Of a stretch of 33,383 bases of DNA, positions 16,838 to 24,645 are shown piece by piece. Under the pieces are notes generated by a model that was not told the DNA's origin, ran no database searches, and worked only from the letters and a program-made list of their open reading frames with translations. Position numbers and translations under genes: made by a program. The stretch is from assembly GCA_018609755.1 (NCBI GenBank), contig JAHENZ010000185.1, positions 1 to 33,383 of the forward strand, read 5' to 3'. The stretch is from Salinivenus sp. (lineage in GTDB: Bacteria > Bacteroidota > Rhodothermia > Rhodothermales > Salinibacteraceae). How positions within the stretch are numbered: the stretch's first letter is position 1; each line of letters opens with the position of its first letter.

Positions 16838-17791
16838 TCATGGCATAGGAGAAGGACCGCCCGGCCTCACCTCATGAGTGATCGGGACAGTCATGAGGGA
16901 GGGGACGGGCTGGTTGTTTACTCGTCCCGGTGTGAATGGATGTTTGCGAAGCGCTCGGGTGACTGCAGCAACGAATGAGGGAGGTCCCCCTGTGAGCGTT
17001 TCGAGTGGACGCACGGTACCGTCGTCTTGCACGATAAACCGGACGACTGCTTCCCCTGGCTGCGAAGAGGATTGGTATTCTGTGTCGAGGGTTTCGGCGA
17101 AGGAGTCAATTTCCCCTTTTATACTGGGTTCGGTATCCACGACGGAGTATACGGTAAAGAGCGAATGGACCCCGGTTGCCGTTAGGCGCAGAGAATCCGG
17201 GACGGCACGGTAGAGCCCGTTCAATTTGGAGCGAAAGGGCAAAGGAAGCCGAAACCGCGCGTGGTTCATGTCCAATTTGATCGTGTCGGTTCGTGCAAGA
17301 CGCTGGAGGTCTTTGGGAGAAAGGGGAACGAAGCGGCTGTCCACGACCGAGTCGCCCCGACTCGACAGGGTGCGCCAGGCATGTCCCCGCCGCATTATGA
17401 GTTTCTTAGAGTAGAGATCGACGAATGAGAACGGACGCAGCAAACTGCTGTCAGGAAGAGTGGCTCGCACGTGGAGGCCCCACTGTGCTTGGTCATTGAC
17501 GAGTCCACCGAGAATTGTAATTTGTGCACGGGAGACGGTGTCTACAGTCCCCACTGGTTTTGCGGTTGCGGACACGGGGGAAACCAACGAATCTCGATAA
17601 AAGGGCGGCCGAGGCAGGGTTGTGAGGGAATCTGGAGTTTCCTTGATTTGCTCAAATATGCGTTCGGCACGAGGCGCGTCCGGTTGGCCAGTGGACTGGA
17701 GAGAAGAGGACGTGCTTCGGCACCCAAGAAGAACGCCGCACGTCAACAGTGCGATCGAGAGCAGTGGAATCGTGAGGGTACGCTGCAGCAT
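16838..17791 (-). CDS. Lipoprotein with C-terminal TonB domain
   Basis: A 317-residue exported lipoprotein. The signal peptide ends in a lipobox VLLGC with C24 as the acylated residue. The middle (about 80-230) is a beta-rich region I do not recognise. Residues about 240-310 match a TonB C-terminal domain: GEAVVRFIVQDDGTVRPLET, then AVTRALRKHPFTPGRVNNQP and a final strand. TonB proteins are normally anchored by an N-terminal membrane helix; here the anchor would be a lipid, so it is more likely a stand-alone periplasmic or outer-membrane protein using the fold than an energy transducer. ATG 17791 is chosen over the TTG at 17803 because GAGG lies 6 bases upstream. It has its own promoter (17897-17925). 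A 161-bp gap separates it from the next minus-strand gene. Confidence 0.75.
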   Translation of the reverse strand: MLQRTLTIPLLSIALLTCGVLLGCRSTSSSLQSTGQPDAPRAERIFEQIKETPDSLTTLPRPPFYRDSLVSPVSATAKPVGTVDTVSRAQITILGGLVNDQAQWGLHVRATLPDSSLLRPFSFVDLYSKKLIMRRGHAWRTLSSRGDSVVDSRFVPLSPKDLQRLARTDTIKLDMNHARFRLPLPFRSKLNGLYRAVPDSLRLTATGVHSLFTVYSVVDTEPSIKGEIDSFAETLDTEYQSSSQPGEAVVRFIVQDDGTVRPLETLTGGPPSFVAAVTRALRKHPFTPGRVNNQPVPSLMTVPITHEVRPGGPSPMP

Positions 17792-17896
17792 GGACCGCCT
17801 CAATTGATTGAATTTGGCTCAGGCTCGGTGTGAGAAAGCTTCTATCAAGATGGTTTCAGGCTTAACATATCCGTCTCGCCGTAGCTTCCGATCGTT

Positions 17897-17925
17897 ATTT
17901 TAAATAAGGTTAAATATTGTGTCAA
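17897..17925 (-). promoter_or_regulatory. Sigma-70-type promoter for the TonB-domain lipoprotein gene
   Basis: On the minus strand TTGACA (17925-17920) and TAAAAT (17902-17897) are separated by exactly 17 bases. The predicted transcript start is near 17890, about 100 bases before the ATG at 17791. The AT-rich spacer stands out in a GC-rich region. The -10 region lies within a palindrome TTATTT-T-AAATAA (17895-17907), which could be an operator. Confidence 0.65.
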
Positions 17926-18038
17926 CTCCATGCGCGAGAACGTGAGCGCCGGTTCCTTGACCTACGGACTGGCGGTCTTGCAGAGTGGGCGACCAGATCA
18001 CCTCTCTGGAAGACACTCTCGGGGGCCTTGAGGGCTGT

Positions 18039-18203
18039 TTAATCAGGTCGCTCTAAAAACTGAGCATAGATGTCCCTCGACCGACTGGCGGTCCGGTCAT
18101 AGAAGAATTTGCGGAGGGGAGAGTTTTTCGCCCACATCTGAATCGCCACCGCAGCTGTTGCCGCATTTCTGTCCAGCGAGCTTGACTCCCCGAGATTCTG
18201 CAC
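18039..18203 (-). pseudogene. Possible gene remnant in the 499-bp gap before napA
   Basis: The gap 17792-18290 holds no full gene. On the minus strand a 54-codon open stretch, bounded by TAG at 18204-18206 and ending in TAA at 18039-18041, has a protein-like composition (for example AAVAIQMWAKNSPLRKFF and YDRTASRSRDIYAQF) and no good start codon. It could be the 3' end of a lost gene, possibly of a mobile element; I do not recognise the family. An 11-bp direct repeat GACTGGCGGTC (17967-17977, 18083-18093) lies in and beside it. It may be a chance open frame. Confidence 0.3.
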
Positions 18204-18210
18204 CTATCCT
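18182..18210 (+). promoter_or_regulatory. Candidate promoter for the napA-like operon
   Basis: TTGACT (18182-18187) and TATCCT (18205-18210) have a 17-base spacer, 81 bases before the napA ATG. The match is fair (5/6 and 4/6 to the sigma-70 consensus). No FNR-like or NarL-like site was evident nearby. Confidence 0.4.
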
Positions 18211-18290
18211 AATCAGAAACCCGGTGAAAGAGGTCTAAAGGCCTTGGGAATCGGGCTGTTACCGCCGCCATACCGCTTTGGCTACAGTAT

Positions 18291-20597
18291 ATGTCGATGT
18301 CGGATTCTTTTTTCGAGTCCCACGACCTTACGCGTCGCGAACTCCTGAAGTTAGTAGGGACGGCCAGTGCCGGCACCATCCTCACGGGGGCGCTCTCGGG
18401 GTGCGGGCCGCTGTGGGAGCGTCAGCCCGCTATCGACGTGGACACTTGGCACAAGGGCGTGTGCCGGTTTTGCGGGACCGGGTGCGGGGTGCAGATTGGG
18501 ACGCAGGACGGAGAGATTGTCGACGTAAAAGGAGACCAATACGCACATAACCGCGGGCGTCTCTGCGTCAAGGGCATCCTCAACCGAGACATTTTGAAGG
18601 TAGAAGACCGTGCCGTTCATCCGTTGATCCGGAAAAACGGTACGCTTCAGCAGGCGAGCTGGGAGGAGGCCATGCGTCGAGCGGTCGACGGATTTCAGGA
18701 AGCGATCGACACTCGTGGCCCCGATAGCGTCGCCTTCTACGGCAGCGGCCAGCTCTATACCCAGGAAAGCTACACGGCCAACAAGCTGTTTAAGGGGGCA
18801 ATCGGTACCAACAACGTCGACGGCAATCCGCGGCTCTGCATGGCCTCGGCGGCGGCCGGGTACATCTCAACGTTCGGTGCCGATGAGCCGATGGGGTGCT
18901 ACGAGGACATCGATCACGCCGATTGCTTCTTTATCACGGGATCAAACACGGCCGAGTGCCACCCCATCGTCTGGGATCGCGTGCAGGACCGGAAAGAATC
19001 GCGGCCTGAGACCACGATCATCGTCGTGGATCCGCGAAAGACCCGCACGGCCCGCCACGCCGACTTGCATCTGCCCATCACGCCGGGTACCGACGTGGCG
19101 CTCTACAATGGCCTGATGCGACAGTTTGTGGAGATGGACGCCGTCGACCAGGACATGGTCGAGAACTACCTGACGTTTCAGCAGGGAGGAGGCGAGGGCG
19201 GGACGCGCACGTACGACGACCTCGTGCAGCACCTCTCCCGCTACCCACTGGAGCGAGTGAGCGACATTTGCGAGGTGAGTCCCCGAAACATCCGGGAGGC
19301 AGCCTTTCAGTTTGCCGACGCCGGGGCGGCGATGTCGATCTGGACGATGGGACTGAACCAGCAGGCACAGGGGACGGCCTGCAACCGCCTCGTGAACGCG
19401 ATGCACTTGCTTACCGGCCACATCGGCCGTCCGGGGGCCACGCCGTTCTCGCTGACGGGGCAGCCGAACGCCGGGGGCGGGGTGCGCGACACGGGGGCGC
19501 TGGCGCATGCTTTGCCTGGGGGGCGCAAGGTGGCGAGTGCAGAGGATCGACGCGAGATGGAAAAGCTGTGGGAACTCGAGGAGGGCAGCATCGACGACAG
19601 CCCGGGCTACGACGCCGTCTCCATGTTTGGTGCTATGGGCCGCGGGGACGTGCAAGCCGCCCTGGTGATGTGCACGAACCCGGCGCAGTCCCTGCCCAAC
19701 GCCGAGCAGTACCGCCAGGCGATGGACGAGGCGTTTCTGGTTGTGGCCGACGCCATTCATCCGACCGAAACCACGAAGTTTGCGGACGTGGTCCTGCCGG
19801 CGGCGATGTGGGCGGAGAAGGGGCCGGGCATCTTCAGTCAGAGCGAGCGGCGCTACCACGCCGTGCCGCAGATCGTGGACCCGCCCGGGGAGGCGCGCCC
19901 GGACCTCGACATTCTGGTGGACTTCGCCACGCGCCTGGGACATGACGACGTGATCACCGCGCAAACCTACGAGGACGTGTGGGCGGAGTGGCGGAAAATC
20001 TCTCAGTATTCCTACTACGATTTCTCGGGCATGACCATGGAGCGACTGCTGGAGGAGCGGGGCCTGCTGTGGCCGTGTCCGTCGGAGGATCATCCCGGCA
20101 CCTGTCGCCGGTACGTGCCGGGGGAGGACCCGCTGGCCGAAGGAGAGGGGCGATTTGACTTCTACGGCCGGTCGGACGGGCAAGCCGTCGTTTGGCTCGA
20201 AGACCAGGAGCCCCCCTCCGACGAACGCACTGATGACTTTCCGCTCGTGCTCACGACCGGTCGCGTGTACGAGCACTGGCACACCGCCACCATCACCGGC
20301 GCCCTCGACCAACTCGACAACATCGACATCGATTTTCTCGCGATCAATCCGGCCGACGCCCGAGCGCGGGGCATTGCCGATGGCGATCGGGTGGAAGTAG
20401 AGAGCACCCGCGGGTCGGTCGAGCTGGTCGCCAAGGTCACGTCCGACATCGTCTCCGGCGTCGTCTTCTCAACGTTTCACTCGCCGAACCACATCGTCAA
20501 CCGTGCCGTCAACGACGAACTCGACCCCTCCTCGAAGCAACCCGAATTCAAGGTCAGCGCCGTTGCCGTCCGGCCCGCGTCCGGGGCTGTCTCCTAA
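18291..20597 (+). CDS. napA: NapA-type periplasmic nitrate reductase-like molybdoenzyme
   Basis: A 768-residue exported enzyme of the bis-MGD molybdopterin family. A Tat signal (TRRELLK, residues 14-20, then a hydrophobic stretch) targets the folded protein. The 4Fe-4S ligands are C58-x2-C61-x3-C65-x26-C92, followed by K94, the conserved electron-transfer lysine. C183 in NPRLCMASAAAG is the expected molybdenum ligand, and the segment after it (TFGADEPMGCYEDIDHADC, GSNTAECHP) is NapA-like rather than formate-dehydrogenase-like. The C-terminal pterin-binding domain begins near TGRVYEHWHTATITG. It is about 60 residues shorter than common NapA proteins. The tetraheme cytochrome gene beside it fits quinol-linked nitrate reduction in the periplasm; no napB, napD or napG/H is present here, so another oxyanion substrate cannot be excluded. 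Confidence 0.82.
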   Translation: MSMSDSFFESHDLTRRELLKLVGTASAGTILTGALSGCGPLWERQPAIDVDTWHKGVCRFCGTGCGVQIGTQDGEIVDVKGDQYAHNRGRLCVKGILNRDILKVEDRAVHPLIRKNGTLQQASWEEAMRRAVDGFQEAIDTRGPDSVAFYGSGQLYTQESYTANKLFKGAIGTNNVDGNPRLCMASAAAGYISTFGADEPMGCYEDIDHADCFFITGSNTAECHPIVWDRVQDRKESRPETTIIVVDPRKTRTARHADLHLPITPGTDVALYNGLMRQFVEMDAVDQDMVENYLTFQQGGGEGGTRTYDDLVQHLSRYPLERVSDICEVSPRNIREAAFQFADAGAAMSIWTMGLNQQAQGTACNRLVNAMHLLTGHIGRPGATPFSLTGQPNAGGGVRDTGALAHALPGGRKVASAEDRREMEKLWELEEGSIDDSPGYDAVSMFGAMGRGDVQAALVMCTNPAQSLPNAEQYRQAMDEAFLVVADAIHPTETTKFADVVLPAAMWAEKGPGIFSQSERRYHAVPQIVDPPGEARPDLDILVDFATRLGHDDVITAQTYEDVWAEWRKISQYSYYDFSGMTMERLLEERGLLWPCPSEDHPGTCRRYVPGEDPLAEGEGRFDFYGRSDGQAVVWLEDQEPPSDERTDDFPLVLTTGRVYEHWHTATITGALDQLDNIDIDFLAINPADARARGIADGDRVEVESTRGSVELVAKVTSDIVSGVVFSTFHSPNHIVNRAVNDELDPSSKQPEFKVSAVAVRPASGAVS

Positions 20598-21357
20598 ACA
20601 GAAGGACGACGAGACGGGATTTCAGGGGCTATGGGGCGTCCTTCTCGGTCTTCTAGTCGTAGGGGTTGGGATGGGAGCGTTCGGGACCGCACCTGCATTG
20701 GGGGCGGAGGAGGGAGCGGTCACGTTCGGCACCTTTTTCCGGGTCCTGGGCATTGTGGCTTCGTCCACGGCGATCGTTGCGCTCATCCTGGTGCAGTTTG
20801 TCTTTCACGATCGCTTTCACCGCACCACGCGCCACTGGATTCTAATGGTGCTGCTGCTGGTCTTTCCGCTCATCTCGGTTTTGGGCACAATGGAAACGGT
20901 GATGGAGGAGACGAAAACTGTTGCCTCGTGCAATTCCTGCCACGTGATGGAGCCGTTCGTGAATGATCTACAGAATGACAGCAGCTCGACCCTCGCGGCT
21001 CGGCACTATAAGAACAAGTGGATCCCGAAGCAGCAGTGCTATCAGTGCCACACCACCTACGGGGTGCACGGGACGCTGGCGGCAAAGCGGGATGGGTTTC
21101 GGCACTGGCTGCTGTACGTGACCGGGACCTACGACGAGCCCATTCAGTACAGCGGTTCCTACCCGAACGTCAACTGCACGAACTGCCACGCCGGCACCGA
21201 TAAGTTTCAGTCGGTTGAAGTCCACTCGAGTCTCCGACCGCTGCTGGCCAGCGACCAGGTAAGTTGCACCAGCTGTCATGGCCCGCCGCACCCGTCTCCC
21301 CCGGATCGGGCCCTTCTCGACTCCATTTCCACTCCTCATCCCACTGCCGCGCGATGA
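20503..21357 (+). CDS. NapC/NirT-like membrane-anchored tetraheme cytochrome c
   Basis: A membrane protein with four heme-binding CxxCH motifs: CNSCH just after the last membrane segment, then CYQCH, CTNCH and CTSCH. It would take electrons from menaquinol and pass them to the NapA-like enzyme encoded upstream. Two strong hydrophobic segments (near 20725-20810 and 20835-20890) precede the hemes; NapC itself normally has one. The start is uncertain: the given GTG overlaps napA by 95 bp, while ATG 20671 has AGGGG 5 bases upstream and would give 228 residues. A hydrophobic stretch just before that ATG could instead be a signal peptide, favouring the earlier start. It ends in ATGA overlap with the next gene. 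Confidence 0.8.
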   Translation: MPSTTNSTPPRSNPNSRSAPLPSGPRPGLSPKQKDDETGFQGLWGVLLGLLVVGVGMGAFGTAPALGAEEGAVTFGTFFRVLGIVASSTAIVALILVQFVFHDRFHRTTRHWILMVLLLVFPLISVLGTMETVMEETKTVASCNSCHVMEPFVNDLQNDSSSTLAARHYKNKWIPKQQCYQCHTTYGVHGTLAAKRDGFRHWLLYVTGTYDEPIQYSGSYPNVNCTNCHAGTDKFQSVEVHSSLRPLLASDQVSCTSCHGPPHPSPPDRALLDSISTPHPTAAR

Positions 21358-21590
21358 GCACATCTGAGTCTGACTCGTCTGATCGGTCCAGCGTCGTCCA
21401 CAGTCGCATCCAGAGGGCAGTCGTATGCACCCTCGTGGGCCTTAGCTGTGTCCTCCTGTTTCTGCTGTCCGGATTTCAGTCCTGGAGCGTAGGGATTGGG
21501 GTCTTTTTTGGCTTTCCCATGTTGCTCCTCGGCATAGGCTTTTACGTCGCCGGAGTCGTACACGATCTTCGCCGGCGGGAACTGTTATGA
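21354..21590 (+). CDS. Small two-helix membrane protein of the nap-like operon
   Basis: A 78-residue protein with a Ser/Asp-rich start and two hydrophobic helices (about 22-45 and 48-70), ending in a basic tail RRRELL. The ATG overlaps the TGA of the cytochrome gene (ATGA), so translation is coupled and the product probably works with the cytochrome or reductase. It is similar in size and shape to NapE-type or other small cytochrome-associated subunits, but I cannot assign it to a family. Confidence 0.6.
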   Translation: MSTSESDSSDRSSVVHSRIQRAVVCTLVGLSCVLLFLLSGFQSWSVGIGVFFGFPMLLLGIGFYVAGVVHDLRRRELL

Positions 21591-21982
21591 TTCGCAAGGG
21601 AGAACTTCCGCTTTTCTGGAATCTCCGGAAGACCTGCTTGTATCGAGCTCTAGGGAAAATATAGGGCTTATAGGAATCGTATTTCGGGAGGGCGGTTTTC
21701 TCCTTGCACTCGTCTGACAACTGTGGGCCGACGGCCCCGGTTTTCGGGGGAGGGCAATTCTACACTAGACACCACCCTCAGGTTGGGTGTAGCGTTGTAG
21801 CAGGCAGTCGTGGATTTTCTACCTACTGTCCCCATTTCTGCAGGAGAACAGCGCTCTGATGCGATTCAGAGGAAGCTCGTGTAGTTCACCGGTCCAGTCG
21901 AAACGGTGGAAGGGCCGCTTGGTCAAAGGGGGCACAATGGCATTTTTCCCCACCAGATTCAGGATCCGTATCCTGTTCCGCC
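21591..21982. other. 392-bp intergenic region with hairpins, no gene seen
   Basis: No convincing coding frame is present. Possible structures are CCCCG-GTTTT-CGGGG (21735-21749), CTTCCG/CGGAAG close after the operon end, and CAGGAT-CCGT-ATCCTG (21960-21975), which ends 7 bases before the GTG start of the next gene and could block its ribosome site. The first two may act in ending the nap-like transcript, but neither has a proper T-run. Confidence 0.4.
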
Positions 21983-24532
21983 GTGCGCTTGTTTTTCCTG
22001 TATCGAAGTCTCTTTGTCTTCGGTTTTCTGTTTCTGTTTCTGGGCCCTCGACAAATCCAGGCCCAAGATGGGACGTCGGAGTCCAGATCGGCAACTGTAA
22101 CGGCCGCTGCCGCTACGAGCATGACCATTGACGGTCAGTTGCAGGAGGACGCTTGGGATAAGGCGAGTCCCGCGATGGGGTTTCGCCAATTTGAGCCGGA
22201 TGAGGGAGCCCCCGCCAGTCAGCGGACCGAGGTCCAAGTGCTGTACGGGGAGGATCACTTGTACGTCGGCGCTCACCTGTACGACGACCACCCGGACCGC
22301 ATCCAGGCCACGCTGGGGCGGCGCGACGAATGGAATCGCGCCGATTGGTTTCTGGTCTCCATTGACTCAGATCTGGATCGCCGACAGGCCTTCGCATTCG
22401 GCATCAATGCAGCCGGGGTGCAATTGGACGCCACGCGGTCCGGTGGGGAGGGAGGGCCGGGGCCGGGCGGGCTCGACCCTTCGTGGGACGCCGTGTGGTA
22501 TAGCGACGTGCGCATTACGTCCGAGGGGTGGGTGGCCGAACTCAAGATTCCATACAGTATGCTTCGGTTTTCCAGCGCGGAGTCTCAGACCTGGGGGATT
22601 CACTTTACCCGATCAAATCCGCGATTTGGAGAGCAAGCAGAGTGGCCGATGGTGCCCCGCGGAGAACGCGGGAATTTCGTCGCCCAGTTCGGGCGGATAA
22701 CCGGCATGACGGGATTGGAGGCTCGACGGAACGTTCAGGTGCGGCCCTATACGTTGAGTCGAGCAGAGTCGGTTGAAAGTGAGCAGGCGCCCGGGACCGC
22801 GAACTGGAATAGTAGTCTGGACGTCGGGGGGAACGTGAAGGTGGGGCTAGGCTCCAACTCAACCCTCGACCTGACCGTCAATCCGGATTTCGGTCAGGTC
22901 GAATCTGATCCTGCGGTTCTCAATCTCTCGGCGTTCGAGACGTTTTTCGACGAGAAGCGGCCGTTCTTTGTCGAAGGCATCAGTAAGTTTGAGTTTAGCG
23001 CCGGACCGGGGGAGCTTCTCTACACCCGGCGCATTGGGGGACGGGGCCCAATCGTAGGGGCTGCCAAGCTTGCAGGACGGACGGAGGGAGATCTCTCCTA
23101 CGGGGTGCTTGGCGCTACGACGGGAGAGGGCTTCAACCCGAAACGTCACTACGGCGTCACGCGGCTGAAACAGCAAATTGGCGACTACTCGTCGGTCGGA
23201 GGCATTCTCACCGGGTTTTCAGGCCCGCGTCGGAATGGGCCGGGTCGACGGTCCAGTGTGTCGAGCGGGGCGGACTGGGATCTGCGCTTTGCAAACAATG
23301 GCTATGGGATCGAAGGGTTTGCGGCCGTGACGCACCTGCGCCGTCCTGCACTTACCGGAGGGCAGCAAACTGGAGGAGCGGGCAAGGTGTGGGCTCGGAA
23401 GCGACAGGGGGACTGGACGGGCTTCGTGGGGCTCGACGTGTTTGGCGATCAGTTTAATCCCAATGATCTCGGGCAACTCCGGGAGAACAACATGATCGTG
23501 ATCCTGAACTCGCTCGACTACAACGTCAATTCTGGGCAGCCCTTCGGTCCGTTTCGTCGAGCAAACATTGGCACCTTTAGCACCCAGTCGTTTTCGTACC
23601 GAAATGGCCTGGATCGGGGCCTGAGCACAGACCTCAACTCGGAGTGGACCCTGCGGGGGTTCCAAGAAATTCAGCTGTCGGGCACGATTGAGAATCCGTT
23701 CGGGGGCTATGACCTGTACGAAACGAGGGGGCTCGGTCCCTGGCAGGAGCCCGGCAGCGTCGGGGGCAGCCTGGAGTTTGAGACGGACCGCCGACGCGAG
23801 TGGCAGCTTGAGCCGGAAGTCGGGTATACGGCATTCGAGGATGGCGGGCGAGAATACTCTGCTGAGTTGGAGGGCACCGTGAATGTGGGGAGTCGGCTAT
23901 CCTTTTCGAGTTCAGTAGAGGCCGAGTGGGAACGGGACGTGACTGCCTGGACGGCAAACGAGACGCTTCGGAAGGCTGAAAACGAGTGGCAGATTGGACG
24001 ACAATCGGGACGCTCCCCCTCTGCGTTTATTCCTCTGTCAAACACTCAACTCGACGAGCACCTTCAGTCCGTGGCGCCCGTATCCGGTAGTCCCCCGGAG
24101 TATTATCTCTCTGTATTCGGCGAGCGGAACACCCGTTCGGTGGACGTGACCGGCCGCAGTACGGTCACGTTTACGCCTCAGCTTTCTCTGCAGTTGTACG
24201 GCCAGCTGTTTGTTGCCCAGGGCCAGTACGAGGACTTCTCACTTCTGCAGAATCGCGACTCCCTGGTGCCGTTTGACCAGTATCCGAAGAACGACGAATT
24301 TGCAATCCAGAGTCTCCAGTCCAATACGGTCCTTCGGTGGCAGTACCGGCCCGGCTCCACCCTGTTTTTGGTGTGGACGCACGGGCGTCGGGCCAATTCT
24401 CAGGTGAATCCGCTGGCGTCCCGCCCAGAGTCCCTCTACGATCGGTCGTTTCGAGAGCACGTGTCGGACACGTTCGGGCTGTTTCCTCGGAATACATTCA
24501 TCCTGAAGGTAAGCTATACGTTTCTTCGGTAG
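21983..24532 (+). CDS. DUF5916 protein with N-terminal carbohydrate-binding (CBM9-like) domain
   Basis: An 849-residue exported protein. The signal peptide covers residues 1-28 (ending IQAQ). Residues about 38-235 are a CBM9-like domain: MTIDGQLQEDAWDKASP is its typical start, then TEVQVLYGEDHLYVGAHLYD and WVAELKIPYSMLRF. The rest is the DUF5916 region, with the family signature LDLTVNPDFGQVESDPAVLN and ETFFDEKRPFFVEG near 295-335, then many alternating strands with aromatic residues, suggesting an outer-membrane beta-barrel ending TFILKVSYTFLR. Such proteins are common in Bacteroidota and Rhodothermota; their function is unknown. The first codon is GTG with no obvious Shine-Dalgarno site. 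It appears to be a single-gene transcript ended by the terminator at 24559. Confidence 0.85.
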   Translation: MRLFFLYRSLFVFGFLFLFLGPRQIQAQDGTSESRSATVTAAAATSMTIDGQLQEDAWDKASPAMGFRQFEPDEGAPASQRTEVQVLYGEDHLYVGAHLYDDHPDRIQATLGRRDEWNRADWFLVSIDSDLDRRQAFAFGINAAGVQLDATRSGGEGGPGPGGLDPSWDAVWYSDVRITSEGWVAELKIPYSMLRFSSAESQTWGIHFTRSNPRFGEQAEWPMVPRGERGNFVAQFGRITGMTGLEARRNVQVRPYTLSRAESVESEQAPGTANWNSSLDVGGNVKVGLGSNSTLDLTVNPDFGQVESDPAVLNLSAFETFFDEKRPFFVEGISKFEFSAGPGELLYTRRIGGRGPIVGAAKLAGRTEGDLSYGVLGATTGEGFNPKRHYGVTRLKQQIGDYSSVGGILTGFSGPRRNGPGRRSSVSSGADWDLRFANNGYGIEGFAAVTHLRRPALTGGQQTGGAGKVWARKRQGDWTGFVGLDVFGDQFNPNDLGQLRENNMIVILNSLDYNVNSGQPFGPFRRANIGTFSTQSFSYRNGLDRGLSTDLNSEWTLRGFQEIQLSGTIENPFGGYDLYETRGLGPWQEPGSVGGSLEFETDRRREWQLEPEVGYTAFEDGGREYSAELEGTVNVGSRLSFSSSVEAEWERDVTAWTANETLRKAENEWQIGRQSGRSPSAFIPLSNTQLDEHLQSVAPVSGSPPEYYLSVFGERNTRSVDVTGRSTVTFTPQLSLQLYGQLFVAQGQYEDFSLLQNRDSLVPFDQYPKNDEFAIQSLQSNTVLRWQYRPGSTLFLVWTHGRRANSQVNPLASRPESLYDRSFREHVSDTFGLFPRNTFILKVSYTFLR

Positions 24533-24558
24533 GTAAGCACCCTAAAGGATGGAAGGAA

Positions 24559-24599
24559 GGGGCGGCGTGAGTCGCGAGAATACCGCCCCGTTTTCGTTT
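24559..24599 (+). terminator. Rho-independent-type terminator after the DUF5916 gene
   Basis: GGGGCGG (24559-24565) pairs with CCGCCCC (24583-24589), followed by GTTTTCGTTT. It lies 27 bases after the DUF5916 stop and 47 bases before the 3' end of the convergent sheath gene, so it separates the two transcripts. Confidence 0.7.
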
Positions 24600-24645
24600 G
24601 GGGTCCCTCTGTCAGTCAATCGTCGAACGTCTGCGGCAAAATGGT

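Noticed and set aside
18942-20312. Long minus-strand open frame (456 codons) opposite napA
   Set aside because: It is antisense to a gene with all NapA motifs; its composition (His/Arg/Leu/Val rich) is that of a GC-rich shadow frame.
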